Below are positions 1-8,991 of a DNA stretch of 64,000 nt, in pieces; within the stretch, counting starts at the first letter, position 1, and each line of letters starts with the position of its first letter. The notes under the pieces were generated by a model, which was not told the origin of the DNA, ran no database searches, and saw only the letters and a program-made list of their open reading frames with translations. Origin of the DNA: Trichaptum fuscoviolaceum (taxonomy: Eukaryota > Basidiomycota > Agaricomycetes > Hymenochaetales > Trichaptaceae); the NCBI GenBank assembly GCA_910574455.1, contig CAJSYZ010000004.1:2915528-2979527 (forward strand), in the 5' to 3' direction. The translations under genes were made by a program, and so were the position numbers.

Positions 1-1492
1 CTCTCTGTGCACCACCACCTCCGTCCAGATCTTCACAGACGGCTCCAGACTCGAGCACAAGTCTGGCTCAGCAATTGTCGCTATGCGCGGTCAACATTGC
101 CTGGGCTTCAGACACTGCGCTTCCCCCAAAATCGCCACTGCCACTGACGCTGAGATCTTCTCCCTTGCGTCTGCTCCAGCGTGGGCTGCCTCTCACTTCG
201 GCCGCCACCTCCTGGAAGTGGAGTCCATTGTCTTCCTGTCAGATTCGCTAACCGCCCTTCGCCTTGTCCGCGACTGGCCCTCAGCACCTGGCGCCCACTT
301 ACTACTTGCTTGGAAAGCAGGCATCACCAACCTGCTAGACATTCACCCCAACCTCAAAATCGAGTTTCACTGGTGCCCGGGTCACTCAGGCGTCCCAGGA
401 AACGAATGGGCTGATGAAGAGGCAAAGAAAGCCACAGAACTGCCACCCTCATCTTCCCTTCCTTCAATATCCGCCCTCCGCGAGCAGAACACCCTCAATG
501 CCCAGAAGCAATGGGAGGCTCACTTTGCCCACGCCACTGCCTCAACCGCCGACAAATACTTGGCAATCACAGGCCCCCCAAAACGACGTCCGCGCGCACT
601 CATGGAGATGTCGGACACCTACCCCCGCGCTGAGATTTCAGCAGTTGCTCAAGTCCTCTGCTGCGCTGGCCCCTTCGGGGCATACTGGATGCGCATGAGC
701 CCAGAATATAGGCGCAGAAACGGCCTGATCACCTACTGTTGTTGGCACAATCACCCCCCTTGGCCTGCCCAGACCGCCGCCCACATACTTGGTGGTTGCG
801 AGACCTTCCGCCCTTGGATTGGAAAGGTCTGGCCTAAAGGCACCCCACTCCCAGCCCACCACACAGAGTGGGCAGATGAACCCCTCATCGACGTGATTTG
901 CAAGTGGCTTAAGTTCACTAGGCATCTCGACCGCCCCACTCAGCGCACCTCAGCTGCCATCCGCCTTGCATTTGTGATGATGGAGCTAGATGGCCTCCCA
1001 ACCAACCAGGACATGGACCTGACGACCCTTTGTGTGTATGTACGGCGCGCCCTTGGACCACGCACTCAGGACACGGACCCGGATCTTTATGATTTTAACG
1101 GTCACGTTTCAGACCCTCCTCTTGATCTTTGATGCAACTTACTTCTTTGTTATGTTTGAGGCACCAGCGATCCCAGACAGAACGGTGCTTTACCCAGGTT
1201 AACGCCCAGGTACTGTGCCCGGACGCGCCCTCTTTTCTAAACTTCGTTTGTGCTTGTAGTGTAGGTTCACCTGCGCCTTGACATGGGCGTGGTGATATGT
1301 AAACCAATCTCTCCTCTTCCTTTTCCCTTCTTTAATAGGCGGTGCGCCCACTTAGCCGCCACCTTCGGTGGCGGGCACCTCCCGCCCAGTTTTGTAGTTT
1401 ACCTCGATGACGGGCGCCTCCGTTGTAGATAGGTCATGTACTTAGCTATGCTGCAGGAATAATAAAGCCAAAAAAAAAAAAAAAAAAAAAAA
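1..1492 (+). mobile_element. LINE copy 1 (3' part), inserted in gypsy-A copy 1
   Basis: 3' portion of a non-LTR retrotransposon. The reading frame is already open at base 2 and runs to a TGA at 1132. A 3' UTR of about 340 bp follows, with AATAAA at 1460-1465 and a pure A tract at 1470-1492. Directly after the A tract the sequence continues as gypsy-A protease (equivalent to 42743 in copy 2), so the LINE landed inside the chromovirus. The same 3' UTR recurs at 36151-36495 and, inverted, at 56014-56345. Two of these copies lack a short stretch of the UTR present here around 1351-1366. The clade (perhaps Tad1-like) is inferred only from the RT-RNase H order seen in copy 3. Confidence 0.9.
2..1132 (+). 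CDS. LINE ORF2 C-terminus: RNase H domain (partial)
   Basis: C-terminal 376 residues of a LINE polyprotein; the endonuclease and reverse transcriptase parts lie left of the window. The RNase H domain has the catalytic set: Asp in FTDGS (codon at 38-40), Glu in DAEI (152-154), Asp in LSDS (242-244), and Asp in NEWADEEA (413-415) just after the HWCPGHSG loop. The domain would remove the RNA strand during target-primed reverse transcription. After it comes a cysteine/histidine-containing tail (about codons 200-290, with CCWHNHPPWPAQTAAHILGGC) of the kind seen at LINE C-termini. No stop or frameshift is visible in this part. The minus-strand copy at 56346-61728 is about 95% identical by eye. Confidence 0.85.
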   Translation, partial: SLCTTTSVQIFTDGSRLEHKSGSAIVAMRGQHCLGFRHCASPKIATATDAEIFSLASAPAWAASHFGRHLLEVESIVFLSDSLTALRLVRDWPSAPGAHLLLAWKAGITNLLDIHPNLKIEFHWCPGHSGVPGNEWADEEAKKATELPPSSSLPSISALREQNTLNAQKQWEAHFAHATASTADKYLAITGPPKRRPRALMEMSDTYPRAEISAVAQVLCCAGPFGAYWMRMSPEYRRRNGLITYCCWHNHPPWPAQTAAHILGGCETFRPWIGKVWPKGTPLPAHHTEWADEPLIDVICKWLKFTRHLDRPTQRTSAAIRLAFVMMELDGLPTNQDMDLTTLCVYVRRALGPRTQDTDPDLYDFNGHVSDPPLDL

Positions 1493-1720
1493 GTCGTCTT
1501 AGACGACATTTGAAGTTCCCGGTACAGGTTAGCGACAGAAAGACGGATGCCTTAGCCACAGTAATGTTAGACAGCGGTGCGTCGGGGACTTTCATAAATT
1601 CCCGCTACGTTTCCCGACACGGACTCCAGACCCGGGATTTGGTAATCCCAATACTTTTGCGCAACGTCTGGTCCCGCTTCCCCGCCTCGCCATAGCAGAA
1701 GAAGTCGAGACCCCCTGGGG
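1493..1720 (+). pseudogene. gypsy-A copy 1, protease fragment with internal deletion
   Basis: Aspartic protease part of the chromovirus pol gene: the catalytic Asp-Ser-Gly-Ala motif is near 1572-1583. Compared with gypsy-A copy 2 (from 42743), 223 bp are missing between two copies of the short direct repeat GCAACG (42911 and 43134 in copy 2). This shifts the frame and creates a stop at 1693-1695. The fragment ends at the copia insertion site, whose 5-bp target TGGGG is at 1716-1720. It continues at 7525. Confidence 0.9.
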
Positions 1721-1982
1721 TGTTGAAGTGACTTATTCCTCTCTATTTATCTCTTCTTATTGTTCTTTACATTTATTCATAACTTCATTCACGGACTCTT
1801 AGTACACTAGTGTGGGAACATTTAACCCCCTAAGAAATTAACATATATACTGCAGTGATACGTCCCTGTGCACCTTTAGCACTTACACTATCACTGCAGG
1901 TATGTAATTATTGTATGTTAGATCTAGAATACAGCACTTACACTATCACTGCAGACTCTGTCTGAGAAGTGTGCCGTTAATA
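1721..1982 (+). repeat. copia 5' LTR
   Basis: 262-bp LTR beginning TGTTGAAG and ending CCGTTAATA, matching 7258-7519 throughout. It contains two copies of the 17-nt direct repeat 'agcacttacactatcac', each followed by TGCAG (from about 1879 and 1934). Confidence 0.96.
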
Positions 1983-1993
1983 GGTTATGAGCC
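1983..1993 (+). promoter_or_regulatory. copia primer-binding site, complementary to tRNA-iMet anticodon loop
   Basis: The 11 nt GGTTATGAGCC sit directly against the LTR. They are the reverse complement of GGCUCAUAACC, the anticodon stem-loop of eukaryotic initiator tRNA-Met. They are not complementary to the 3' CCA end. This is the half-tRNA priming known for Drosophila copia. The tRNA match is from general knowledge; the gene itself is not in the window. Confidence 0.75.
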
Positions 1994-3457
1994 TTGGGCA
2001 GTAGCCCAAGTGAAAACTTCAACAACACCCCTTCTCAACCTCCTCAGCAATCCTCCCACCGCTTTCGGACGCTTTTCCGACACATCCACTGGTCGGATTT
2101 CGCTCTAATTTGGAGGATATATTGTTGGAACTGGAAGGATTGGTTATACGAAGTTTCAGGGCTATTGGTGTAGTCCTTGCCGTTCTACATCACTTTTAGT
2201 GCTCACCATATTGGCATTGAGTCTCACCCTCATTCCTCAACATCCGTCGATTCGTTCGCGCTCTCCTTGCGCACACACGTTGTTCTACACTAGGACACAC
2301 ACCTCACGAAGTTTCAAACGTGTTGGAGACGATTTGGGGCTTCTAGACTGTTATCAGTGTCAGACCTCACCCTCATCATCCATTTTCGCCTCTCTTCGAC
2401 GATTGCCGAGCAACCACTGCGCCGATCTCTGCGCGCAGACCACCATTCTCTTCTGCTCGACGCACCCTTTCCATACGTGCAACAATCGCGCCGATCCGTT
2501 GAGTTTTGAGCTCACAGCGGCCTTGTTGGTTGGACATCTCCACCTCTACACTTTCCCCTTGTGGCCGAAAACATCGCCCATAACTCGGGCTTGATTCAAG
2601 CCTTCACCAAACCGAGACCACCCTCATCTTCGTCTTCTCGAGGGCTTTCCTATCGCCCAACTCTCGCTCGATTCGGCGCAAAACTCATCAATCGCCGGCA
2701 CTTTCTTCGGGACAGCTAGGGTAGCAGTAACAGTTGATAGCTCGCCGCCTGCACTCCCCATTTGGGCTGCACTTTCATCTGCTACTTGCTCACTCTGGTG
2801 ATTCCTGGGGCTTGCCCATATCTCCGCATCCACGGAGGCGATTTGCTCGCGCATAGCACCGTTGTGCTCAGCGCTTCGAGCCCATACAGGACGTGCATCG
2901 TTTCTTGTTTCCCTTCGCACGCGACAGTGTGTCACGTCTTGCGATCAGTGCAAGCACTGGTGTGGTATTGTTTCTGCATTTCAAGGGTTGTTTCCCTGCC
3001 TGCTTCACATTCCTACGACTGCAAAAGCTCGCCCCCCGGCCTTTGTTCGCCGGTTGTGACTTGTTCACTTAAGCTTAGAGCCTCTTTGCGTCAGCGGTGC
3101 CTGCGGGGTCTTTCATTAGACCGACAGACCAGCACTGTCTAGCGGACACTGTGACTGCATTACTCCTATACACAAAGAAGCACCTGTCCAGGGCGGCCCC
3201 CATACCGTACCCTGTCATATCTCACGCACGTGAACTCACCCCAGGGGATCCGTGCAAGTGAGCCTTCGTCCACGTGAAGGCTCATTGAGTTTGACGGCTC
3301 TCACTGTGTGAGGACAGTAGTGCAGCGGCATTGCACATTCATCGCCTTGAACTGCCTTCAATACACAGCCATCTTCTATCTGTACTGCGCAGACAGACCA
3401 CTGCTCCGTCATCGACCCTATCCTGTTCTTTTGCTCCATCCGCTGCACGCTCACACA
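1994..3457 (+). other. copia leader region lacking a recognisable gag
   Basis: About 1.46 kb between the primer-binding site and the first pol ATG. Plus-strand frames are short (126-131 codons at most, 2199-2594 and 2762-3142) and show no Gag-like helices or conserved Trp residues. The minus strand carries a 103-codon open stretch (2624-2935) with a more protein-like composition. Its origin is unknown; it could be foreign DNA captured in place of gag. No long A+T-rich intron-like block is obvious. Confidence 0.5.
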
Positions 3458-6400
3458 ATGACTATGCACAACAACTCTAAGTCAGCCTCGCGCCGCCGTA
3501 AGCTCAAGTGCACCTTCTGCACCTGCCTTGGTCACCATTACACCAAGTGCTACAAGCGCCGAGATGCCCTTGCAGAAATCATTGCTCGTGATAGCCTTGC
3601 TGCTGTTGGTAGCAAAGACAAGGATATGGGAACCGCTGCTGCTAAAGCAAAGGATCCCGAGATCTCATTCTCGGAAGGCATAAATCACATGCAGGATACA
3701 ACTGCCTTTGACTCTGCTCTCTCCATGACTGCGTCCACCAAGTGGATTGTTGACACAGGCGCCACCAGCCACATGACACCCCATCGAGACTGGTTTACTG
3801 AATATCAGCCATACCGCACATCAATCCGCCTTGCTGACAACCATATTGTCTACTCTGCAGGCATTGGCACAGTTACATTTCAGCCCATCATTGATGGCAA
3901 ACCAACACGGGAGTTAGCATTCTCTCGGGTGCTTCATGTGCCTGACCTACAGAACAATCTCTTGTCGGCCCTGTTCCTCTCTCGCTCCAAGCAATTCACC
4001 ATCATCATCAACAACCACTCCATACTCTTCCAGCGCAACAAACAGACACTCTTCACCGCAACGGTCAATCACAATCACACTGCCACTCTCAATGGCCATG
4101 TTATTATACCGTCTTCTGCGCTTGCGACGTTTACTCAGTCTTACCCCATTGACTGGACCCTGTGGCACCGGCGCCTTGCACATCTAAACCATGCAGATGT
4201 GCAGCGCCTATACAATGAGCACCTTGTGAGAGGCATGGTTGTCAAATCAAAGGCATTACCAGATGCAATATGCGAACCCTGTCTTGCGGGCAAACTTCAT
4301 CGGGCCAAAGTGCCTAAGAAAGCCAACACTCGGGCCACTGCGGTTTTGCAGTTAGTGCACTCTGACGTGCACGGCCCCCTCCGCACTCAGTCAAGACATG
4401 GGTATAAATACTGGATCACCTTTATTGATGATTACAGTCGCGCCTGGGTTGTACTTCCACTGAAGAAGAAGAGTGAAGCGTTTGGCGCATTTCAGAAGTT
4501 TATGGCATATGCAGAGAACCAGACTGGTGTCCGCATAAAAGCCATACGCGATGACAAAGGAGGCGAATACATGCCTAAAGCATGGGATGAACTATGTCTT
4601 AAGAAAGGCATCCAGCGACAACACACTGTGCGCAACGAGCCTCACCAGAACGGTGTTGCTGAGCGCGCTAACCGCACCATCTCTGAGGGCATCACTGCCA
4701 TGCTCAATGAGGCGCGTCTTCCTCCTACATTCTGGTGGGATGCAGTGTCCACCTTTGTCCATACACGGAACCGTTCTCCCACATCTGCTAATGTCAACTT
4801 CGCCACTCCGCTCTCTCTCTGGCAAAAATCTAAGCCAGATGTCACTCATCTTCGCGTCTTTGGATGTACTGCATATGTGAATCTGCAGAAGGACCAGCGC
4901 AAGCAACTGGAACCGCACTACAGCAAGTGCATCTTTATTGGCTACCCTGCTGAGTACAAAGGCTGGCTATTCTGGAATCCTGTCACTCAGAAAGAAATCA
5001 TCAGCGACTCTGCTGTCTTTGATGAAAGTAAATTCCCTGGCAACTCAAAAACGCCAGTTGATCTGAGGCTTGAAGCAGACGACCTAGATCAGGGGGGGCT
5101 ACAACACTTCATCGTTAATGACTCCGATGATGAGTCCGATGATCTACCTCCTCCGCGTCAGCCACCTCCAGACAATGACAGTGATGACGATGACATACCA
5201 CCTCGTCAATCAACTCCAGACATACCAGAGCCGCCTCCTGCTGCACCTGATCCGCCCGCACATAAACCGCCATCTCCTCCACCTGCACCTCGCATCAAGC
5301 GTGAATCCACTCCTCCTGCCTCTCCTATGCCAAAGCGTGCCAAGCCAAGCATACCATGGCCTAAAATGCCACATACTCTCACTCCGCGCCCTTACTTCAC
5401 CAGACGCGACGCTCTCATCAACCCACTCATGGACTATCCAGGCAGACGCATACCGCGTCCTACTGAACCGCCAGCCAGACATTCTGAGGAACCACCAGTT
5501 GGGCAATCTCAGTCGCCTGAACCATCCTCAGATGATCCATTGGATTTCACCCATGGATATGATGATGACACAATGTCAGTTGATGATGAGGAGCTGCTGC
5601 TTACGTTTGAAGAGGCATTTGAGCACATGCTAGAGACATCTGAGAATGCGCTTGCGGCTAATAGTGGAGAACCACTTCAGTGGAAAGATATCAAAGGCAG
5701 ACATGATGCGCATGATTGGGAGCAAGCAGCGGCAGAGGAGTTCATGAGTCTCATTGAGAATGGGACATTTGAGCCGGTTAGACTGCCAGAAGGAAGGAAG
5801 GCCATTGGAAACCGCTGGGTGTTTAAGCTGAAGAGAAAGGCTGATGGATCTGTTGACCGGTACAAAGCGCGACTTGTTGCTAAGGGATTCTCCCAACGTC
5901 CGGGACTTGAATTCTCTCAAGTGTTTGCGCCTACAGCCAAGTGGGCAGCACTGCGCGCTATCCTGGCACTTGCAGCAATTGAGAACCTTGAATTGTACAG
6001 TCTTGACATCTCAACTGCGTTTCTCAATGGCGAAATGGACCATGATGTCTACATGCAACAACCGGAAGGATTCAAGGAGCACTTTGGGCGTGGCTATGTG
6101 CTGAAGCTTGTCAAGTCTCTATATGGCTTAAAGCAGGCTGGCAGACAGTGGCACAAGAAACTCAACTCTGTGCTACAAGGCATGTCATTTGCACTTGTCA
6201 GATGCGACCACAGCATTTGGGTCTACAAGCGGGGTGATGTGCGCATCATCATACCCGTCTATGTGGATGACATGACCATTGCCTGCAAGCATAAAGACAA
6301 CTATGAGTTTGTCAAAGACGAGCTAGCCAAGCACTTCAAGCTGCATGACCTGGGACCAACTTCATTCCTACTGGATGTTCACATTCAGAGAAACCGGAAA

Positions 6401-7234
6401 ACACGTACTCTCACCATTTCTCAGCGCCAGTACATCATTGACATTCTGGAGCGCTTCAACCTTGGTTCATGCAGCACGGTCACCACTCCTCTACCAGAAG
6501 GCCTTAAGCTCAGCAAGGACATGGCGCCTAAGACTAAGAAAGAACTTGCGGAAATGCAAAATATTCCCTACAGTCAACTAGTCGGCGCCCTCATGTATCT
6601 AGCCACAGCAACCCGGCCTGATATTGCCTATGCAGTTGGTGTCCTTGCTCGCTACATGTCTAATCCTGGCATGGCCCACTGGAAAGCAGCTAAACACCTA
6701 TGCCGGTATCTCCAAGGGACTAAGGACATGCGGATCACATATGCGCCTGATCCAAATGCTGATGAGCTGTTTACTACATACTCTGATGCAGATCATGGCG
6801 GCAATGTTGACAATGGCAGGTCCACCTCTGGGATGGTTGTGAAGATGGGAACTGGTGCAATTAGCTGGGCAAGCAAATTGCAAGGCATTGTTACGCTTTC
6901 TACTACAGAAGCAGAGTTTGTCTCAGCTTGTTCAGCAGGACAAGAGATTCTCTGGCTTCGCAACTTGTTTTCTGAATTTGGTTATACTTTTGATTCACCT
7001 TCTACGCTCTATGTTGACAACCAATCTGCCATTGCTGTTGCCAATAATCCAGAGCACCATGGCCGGATGAAGCATCTTGATCTTCGCTACTACTGGCTTA
7101 GAGATGCAGTTGAATATGGACATATTTCTATTGTTTATCTTTCTACTGCTGACATGCCTGCTGACATTATGACCAAAGCCCTTGGGCGGGTCAAAGTGCA
7201 GACTATGTGCAGTTTACTTGGACTTCAAAAATAG
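3458..7234 (+). CDS. copia Pol polyprotein (zinc knuckle-PR-IN-RT-RNase H)
   Basis: 1,258-residue polyprotein from the first ATG at 3458. The frame is open upstream to 3308, but only with a GTG. Domains in order: CX2CX4HX4C zinc knuckle (residues 18-31); aspartic protease with DTGA (about 99); GAG-pre-integrase with HRRLAHLN and CEPCLAGK; integrase core with D303, D366, E402 (exact DD35E spacing); an acidic, proline-rich linker (about 550-720); reverse transcriptase with YVDD at about 935; and RNase H with SDADHGG, TTEAEF and DNQSAI motifs, ending 23 bp before the 3' LTR. All catalytic motifs are present and no stop interrupts the frame. The knuckle at residue 18 means the capsid part of Gag is missing from this frame. 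With identical LTRs the element moved recently, so capsid may have come from another copy. Confidence 0.93.
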   Translation: MTMHNNSKSASRRRKLKCTFCTCLGHHYTKCYKRRDALAEIIARDSLAAVGSKDKDMGTAAAKAKDPEISFSEGINHMQDTTAFDSALSMTASTKWIVDTGATSHMTPHRDWFTEYQPYRTSIRLADNHIVYSAGIGTVTFQPIIDGKPTRELAFSRVLHVPDLQNNLLSALFLSRSKQFTIIINNHSILFQRNKQTLFTATVNHNHTATLNGHVIIPSSALATFTQSYPIDWTLWHRRLAHLNHADVQRLYNEHLVRGMVVKSKALPDAICEPCLAGKLHRAKVPKKANTRATAVLQLVHSDVHGPLRTQSRHGYKYWITFIDDYSRAWVVLPLKKKSEAFGAFQKFMAYAENQTGVRIKAIRDDKGGEYMPKAWDELCLKKGIQRQHTVRNEPHQNGVAERANRTISEGITAMLNEARLPPTFWWDAVSTFVHTRNRSPTSANVNFATPLSLWQKSKPDVTHLRVFGCTAYVNLQKDQRKQLEPHYSKCIFIGYPAEYKGWLFWNPVTQKEIISDSAVFDESKFPGNSKTPVDLRLEADDLDQGGLQHFIVNDSDDESDDLPPPRQPPPDNDSDDDDIPPRQSTPDIPEPPPAAPDPPAHKPPSPPPAPRIKRESTPPASPMPKRAKPSIPWPKMPHTLTPRPYFTRRDALINPLMDYPGRRIPRPTEPPARHSEEPPVGQSQSPEPSSDDPLDFTHGYDDDTMSVDDEELLLTFEEAFEHMLETSENALAANSGEPLQWKDIKGRHDAHDWEQAAAEEFMSLIENGTFEPVRLPEGRKAIGNRWVFKLKRKADGSVDRYKARLVAKGFSQRPGLEFSQVFAPTAKWAALRAILALAAIENLELYSLDISTAFLNGEMDHDVYMQQPEGFKEHFGRGYVLKLVKSLYGLKQAGRQWHKKLNSVLQGMSFALVRCDHSIWVYKRGDVRIIIPVYVDDMTIACKHKDNYEFVKDELAKHFKLHDLGPTSFLLDVHIQRNRKTRTLTISQRQYIIDILERFNLGSCSTVTTPLPEGLKLSKDMAPKTKKELAEMQNIPYSQLVGALMYLATATRPDIAYAVGVLARYMSNPGMAHWKAAKHLCRYLQGTKDMRITYAPDPNADELFTTYSDADHGGNVDNGRSTSGMVVKMGTGAISWASKLQGIVTLSTTEAEFVSACSAGQEILWLRNLFSEFGYTFDSPSTLYVDNQSAIAVANNPEHHGRMKHLDLRYYWLRDAVEYGHISIVYLSTADMPADIMTKALGRVKVQTMCSLLGLQK

Positions 7235-7248
7235 AGATGACTTCGGTC

Positions 7249-7257
7249 AGGGGGGAG
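7249..7257 (+). promoter_or_regulatory. copia polypurine tract
   Basis: Purine run AGGGGGGAG immediately before the 3' LTR, the usual plus-strand primer position. Confidence 0.8.
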
Positions 7258-7519
7258 TGTTGAAGTGACTTATTCCTCTCTATTTATCTCTTCTTATTGT
7301 TCTTTACATTTATTCATAACTTCATTCACGGACTCTTAGTACACTAGTGTGGGAACATTTAACCCCCTAAGAAATTAACATATATACTGCAGTGATACGT
7401 CCCTGTGCACCTTTAGCACTTACACTATCACTGCAGGTATGTAATTATTGTATGTTAGATCTAGAATACAGCACTTACACTATCACTGCAGACTCTGTCT
7501 GAGAAGTGTGCCGTTAATA
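7258..7519 (+). repeat. copia 3' LTR
   Basis: Same 262-bp sequence as 1721-1982. It starts right after the purine run and ends at the TGGGG duplication, after which gypsy-A resumes. Confidence 0.96.
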
Positions 7520-7524
7520 TGGGG

Positions 7525-8991
7525 GCCCGATAGGACCCAGGCCGAATGGGAAGCCGTCCCACCGGGATTTCGATACTCAGAAAAATATTGGGACCAGTAC
7601 CACGACGCCGAGTCCTACTTCGTCACGACGGACGACCATTTCGCATATAAGATTGCCGCCTCGTACACCCACTCCCAGGCCATCGCTGAGAAGTCGGCAG
7701 TGAAGGAAGGCGAGAAAACCTTCGAGGAACTCGTTCCCCCCGAATTCCGTGAGTTTGCCGACGTTTTTTCAAAAGTTGAATCCGAAAGGCTTCCACTGCG
7801 CAAGCCGTATGATCATGCCATAGACTTAGAACCCTGGAAGGTTCCCCCGTACAGCAAAATCTATCCGTTGGCCCCGGCCGAGCGCGACGCCCTTCGCAAA
7901 TTCGTGGACGAGAATCTGCGCAAAGGGTACATACAACCTTCGAAATCCCCCGCCGTGGCCACCGTCTTCTTTATCAAGAAAAAGGACGGAACCTTGCGCA
8001 TGGTAGTCGACTACCGCCGACTGAACGATATCACAGTCAAGAACCGATACCCGCTTCCCCTCACAATGGAACTGGTAGACGCACTGCAAAAAGCGAAGGT
8101 TTTCACAACGTTAGATCTGCGATGGGGCTACCACAACGTACGACTGAAGCAAGGCGACGAGTGGAAGGCCGCGTTTCGGACTCAGGCAGGACATTTCGAA
8201 CCAACGGTAATGACATTCGGGCTCACGAATGCCCCGGCGACCTTCCAGCACATGATGAATGATATTTTCAAGGACCTCATCGGAGTATACATGATCATCT
8301 ATCTTGACGACTTGCTAATCTTTTCCGAAGATGAATCTCAGCACGATGAGCACGTATGGGAAGTCCTGAAGCGGCTGCGCGAAAACGACTTGTTCTGTAA
8401 GCCGGAGAAGTGCAAATTCAAACAGACTTCTGTCGAGTATCTCGGGATGATTATTTCGCAGGGAAAGGTGGCGATGGATCCCGCCAAGGTACAGGCGGTC
8501 CTCGACTGGCCCACCCCGAAAAAGGTGAAAGACATTCAAGCCTTCCTCGGGTTCGCAAATTTCTATCGACGCTTTATTCGGGATTTTTCGCACATTGTCA
8601 AACCGCTCACGACGCTGCTGAAGAAGGATGTTCGCTGGGCCTGGACGGAAAACCAGCAGTTCGCGTTCGACTATCTCAAGCGCATGTTCACAACCGCCCC
8701 CGTCCTTATGATGCCCAACATGTCGCGACAATTCATCGTGGAATGCGACGCCTCTGATTTCGCGACCGGCGCGGTCCTGTCCCAGGAAGGCGATGACGGG
8801 TTGATACATCCGGTCGCCTTTTTCTCGAAATCCCTCAACGATGCGGAACGCAACTACGAGATTTACGACAAGGAGCTACTCACGATTATTAGAGCTCTCG
8901 ACGAGTGGCGACATTATCTCAAAGGTGCGAGTCATAAACTCGATATCGTGTCTGACCACAAGAATCTGCTATACTTCTCTGAATCCCGAAC
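7525..8991 (+). pseudogene. gypsy-A copy 1, reverse transcriptase-RNase H fragment
   Basis: Continuation of the chromovirus pol after the copia insertion. It holds the pre-RT segment (PPGFRYSEKYW), RT with MVVDYRRLN, LRWGYHNVR and the catalytic YLDD (Tyr codon at 8300), and the start of RNase H (VECDASDFATGAVLSQ). The frame is intact within the fragment. It then runs by chance into LARD-1 at 8992. Several residues differ from copy 2 (for example Ala-to-Val/Thr changes in the 'SPAAAPVFF' segment), consistent with an older copy. The last five bases CGAAC are the target duplication of LARD-1. Confidence 0.93.

Larger units (their letters stand above)
1721..7519 (+). mobile_element. Complete Ty1/copia retrotransposon
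   Basis: 5,799-bp element with two 262-bp LTRs that look identical base for base, flanked by the 5-bp duplication TGGGG (1716-1720 and 7520-7524). The uninterrupted target can be read in gypsy-A copy 2 near 43188-43197. Ends are TG...TA. A primer-binding site follows the left LTR, a polypurine tract precedes the right LTR, and one long pol reading frame is intact. Identical LTRs mean a very recent insertion. Oddity: no capsid-type Gag is visible upstream of the zinc knuckle (see 1994-3457). Confidence 0.96.

Noticed and set aside
1716..1725. LINE copy 1 and the copia element as one composite insertion
   Set aside because: They are separated by gypsy-A protease sequence (1493-1720), and the copia element has its own TGGGG duplication.
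1994..3307. 131- and 126-codon plus-strand frames in the copia leader as possible gag
   Set aside because: No Gag signature, low complexity, and out of phase with each other. Left as unassigned leader.
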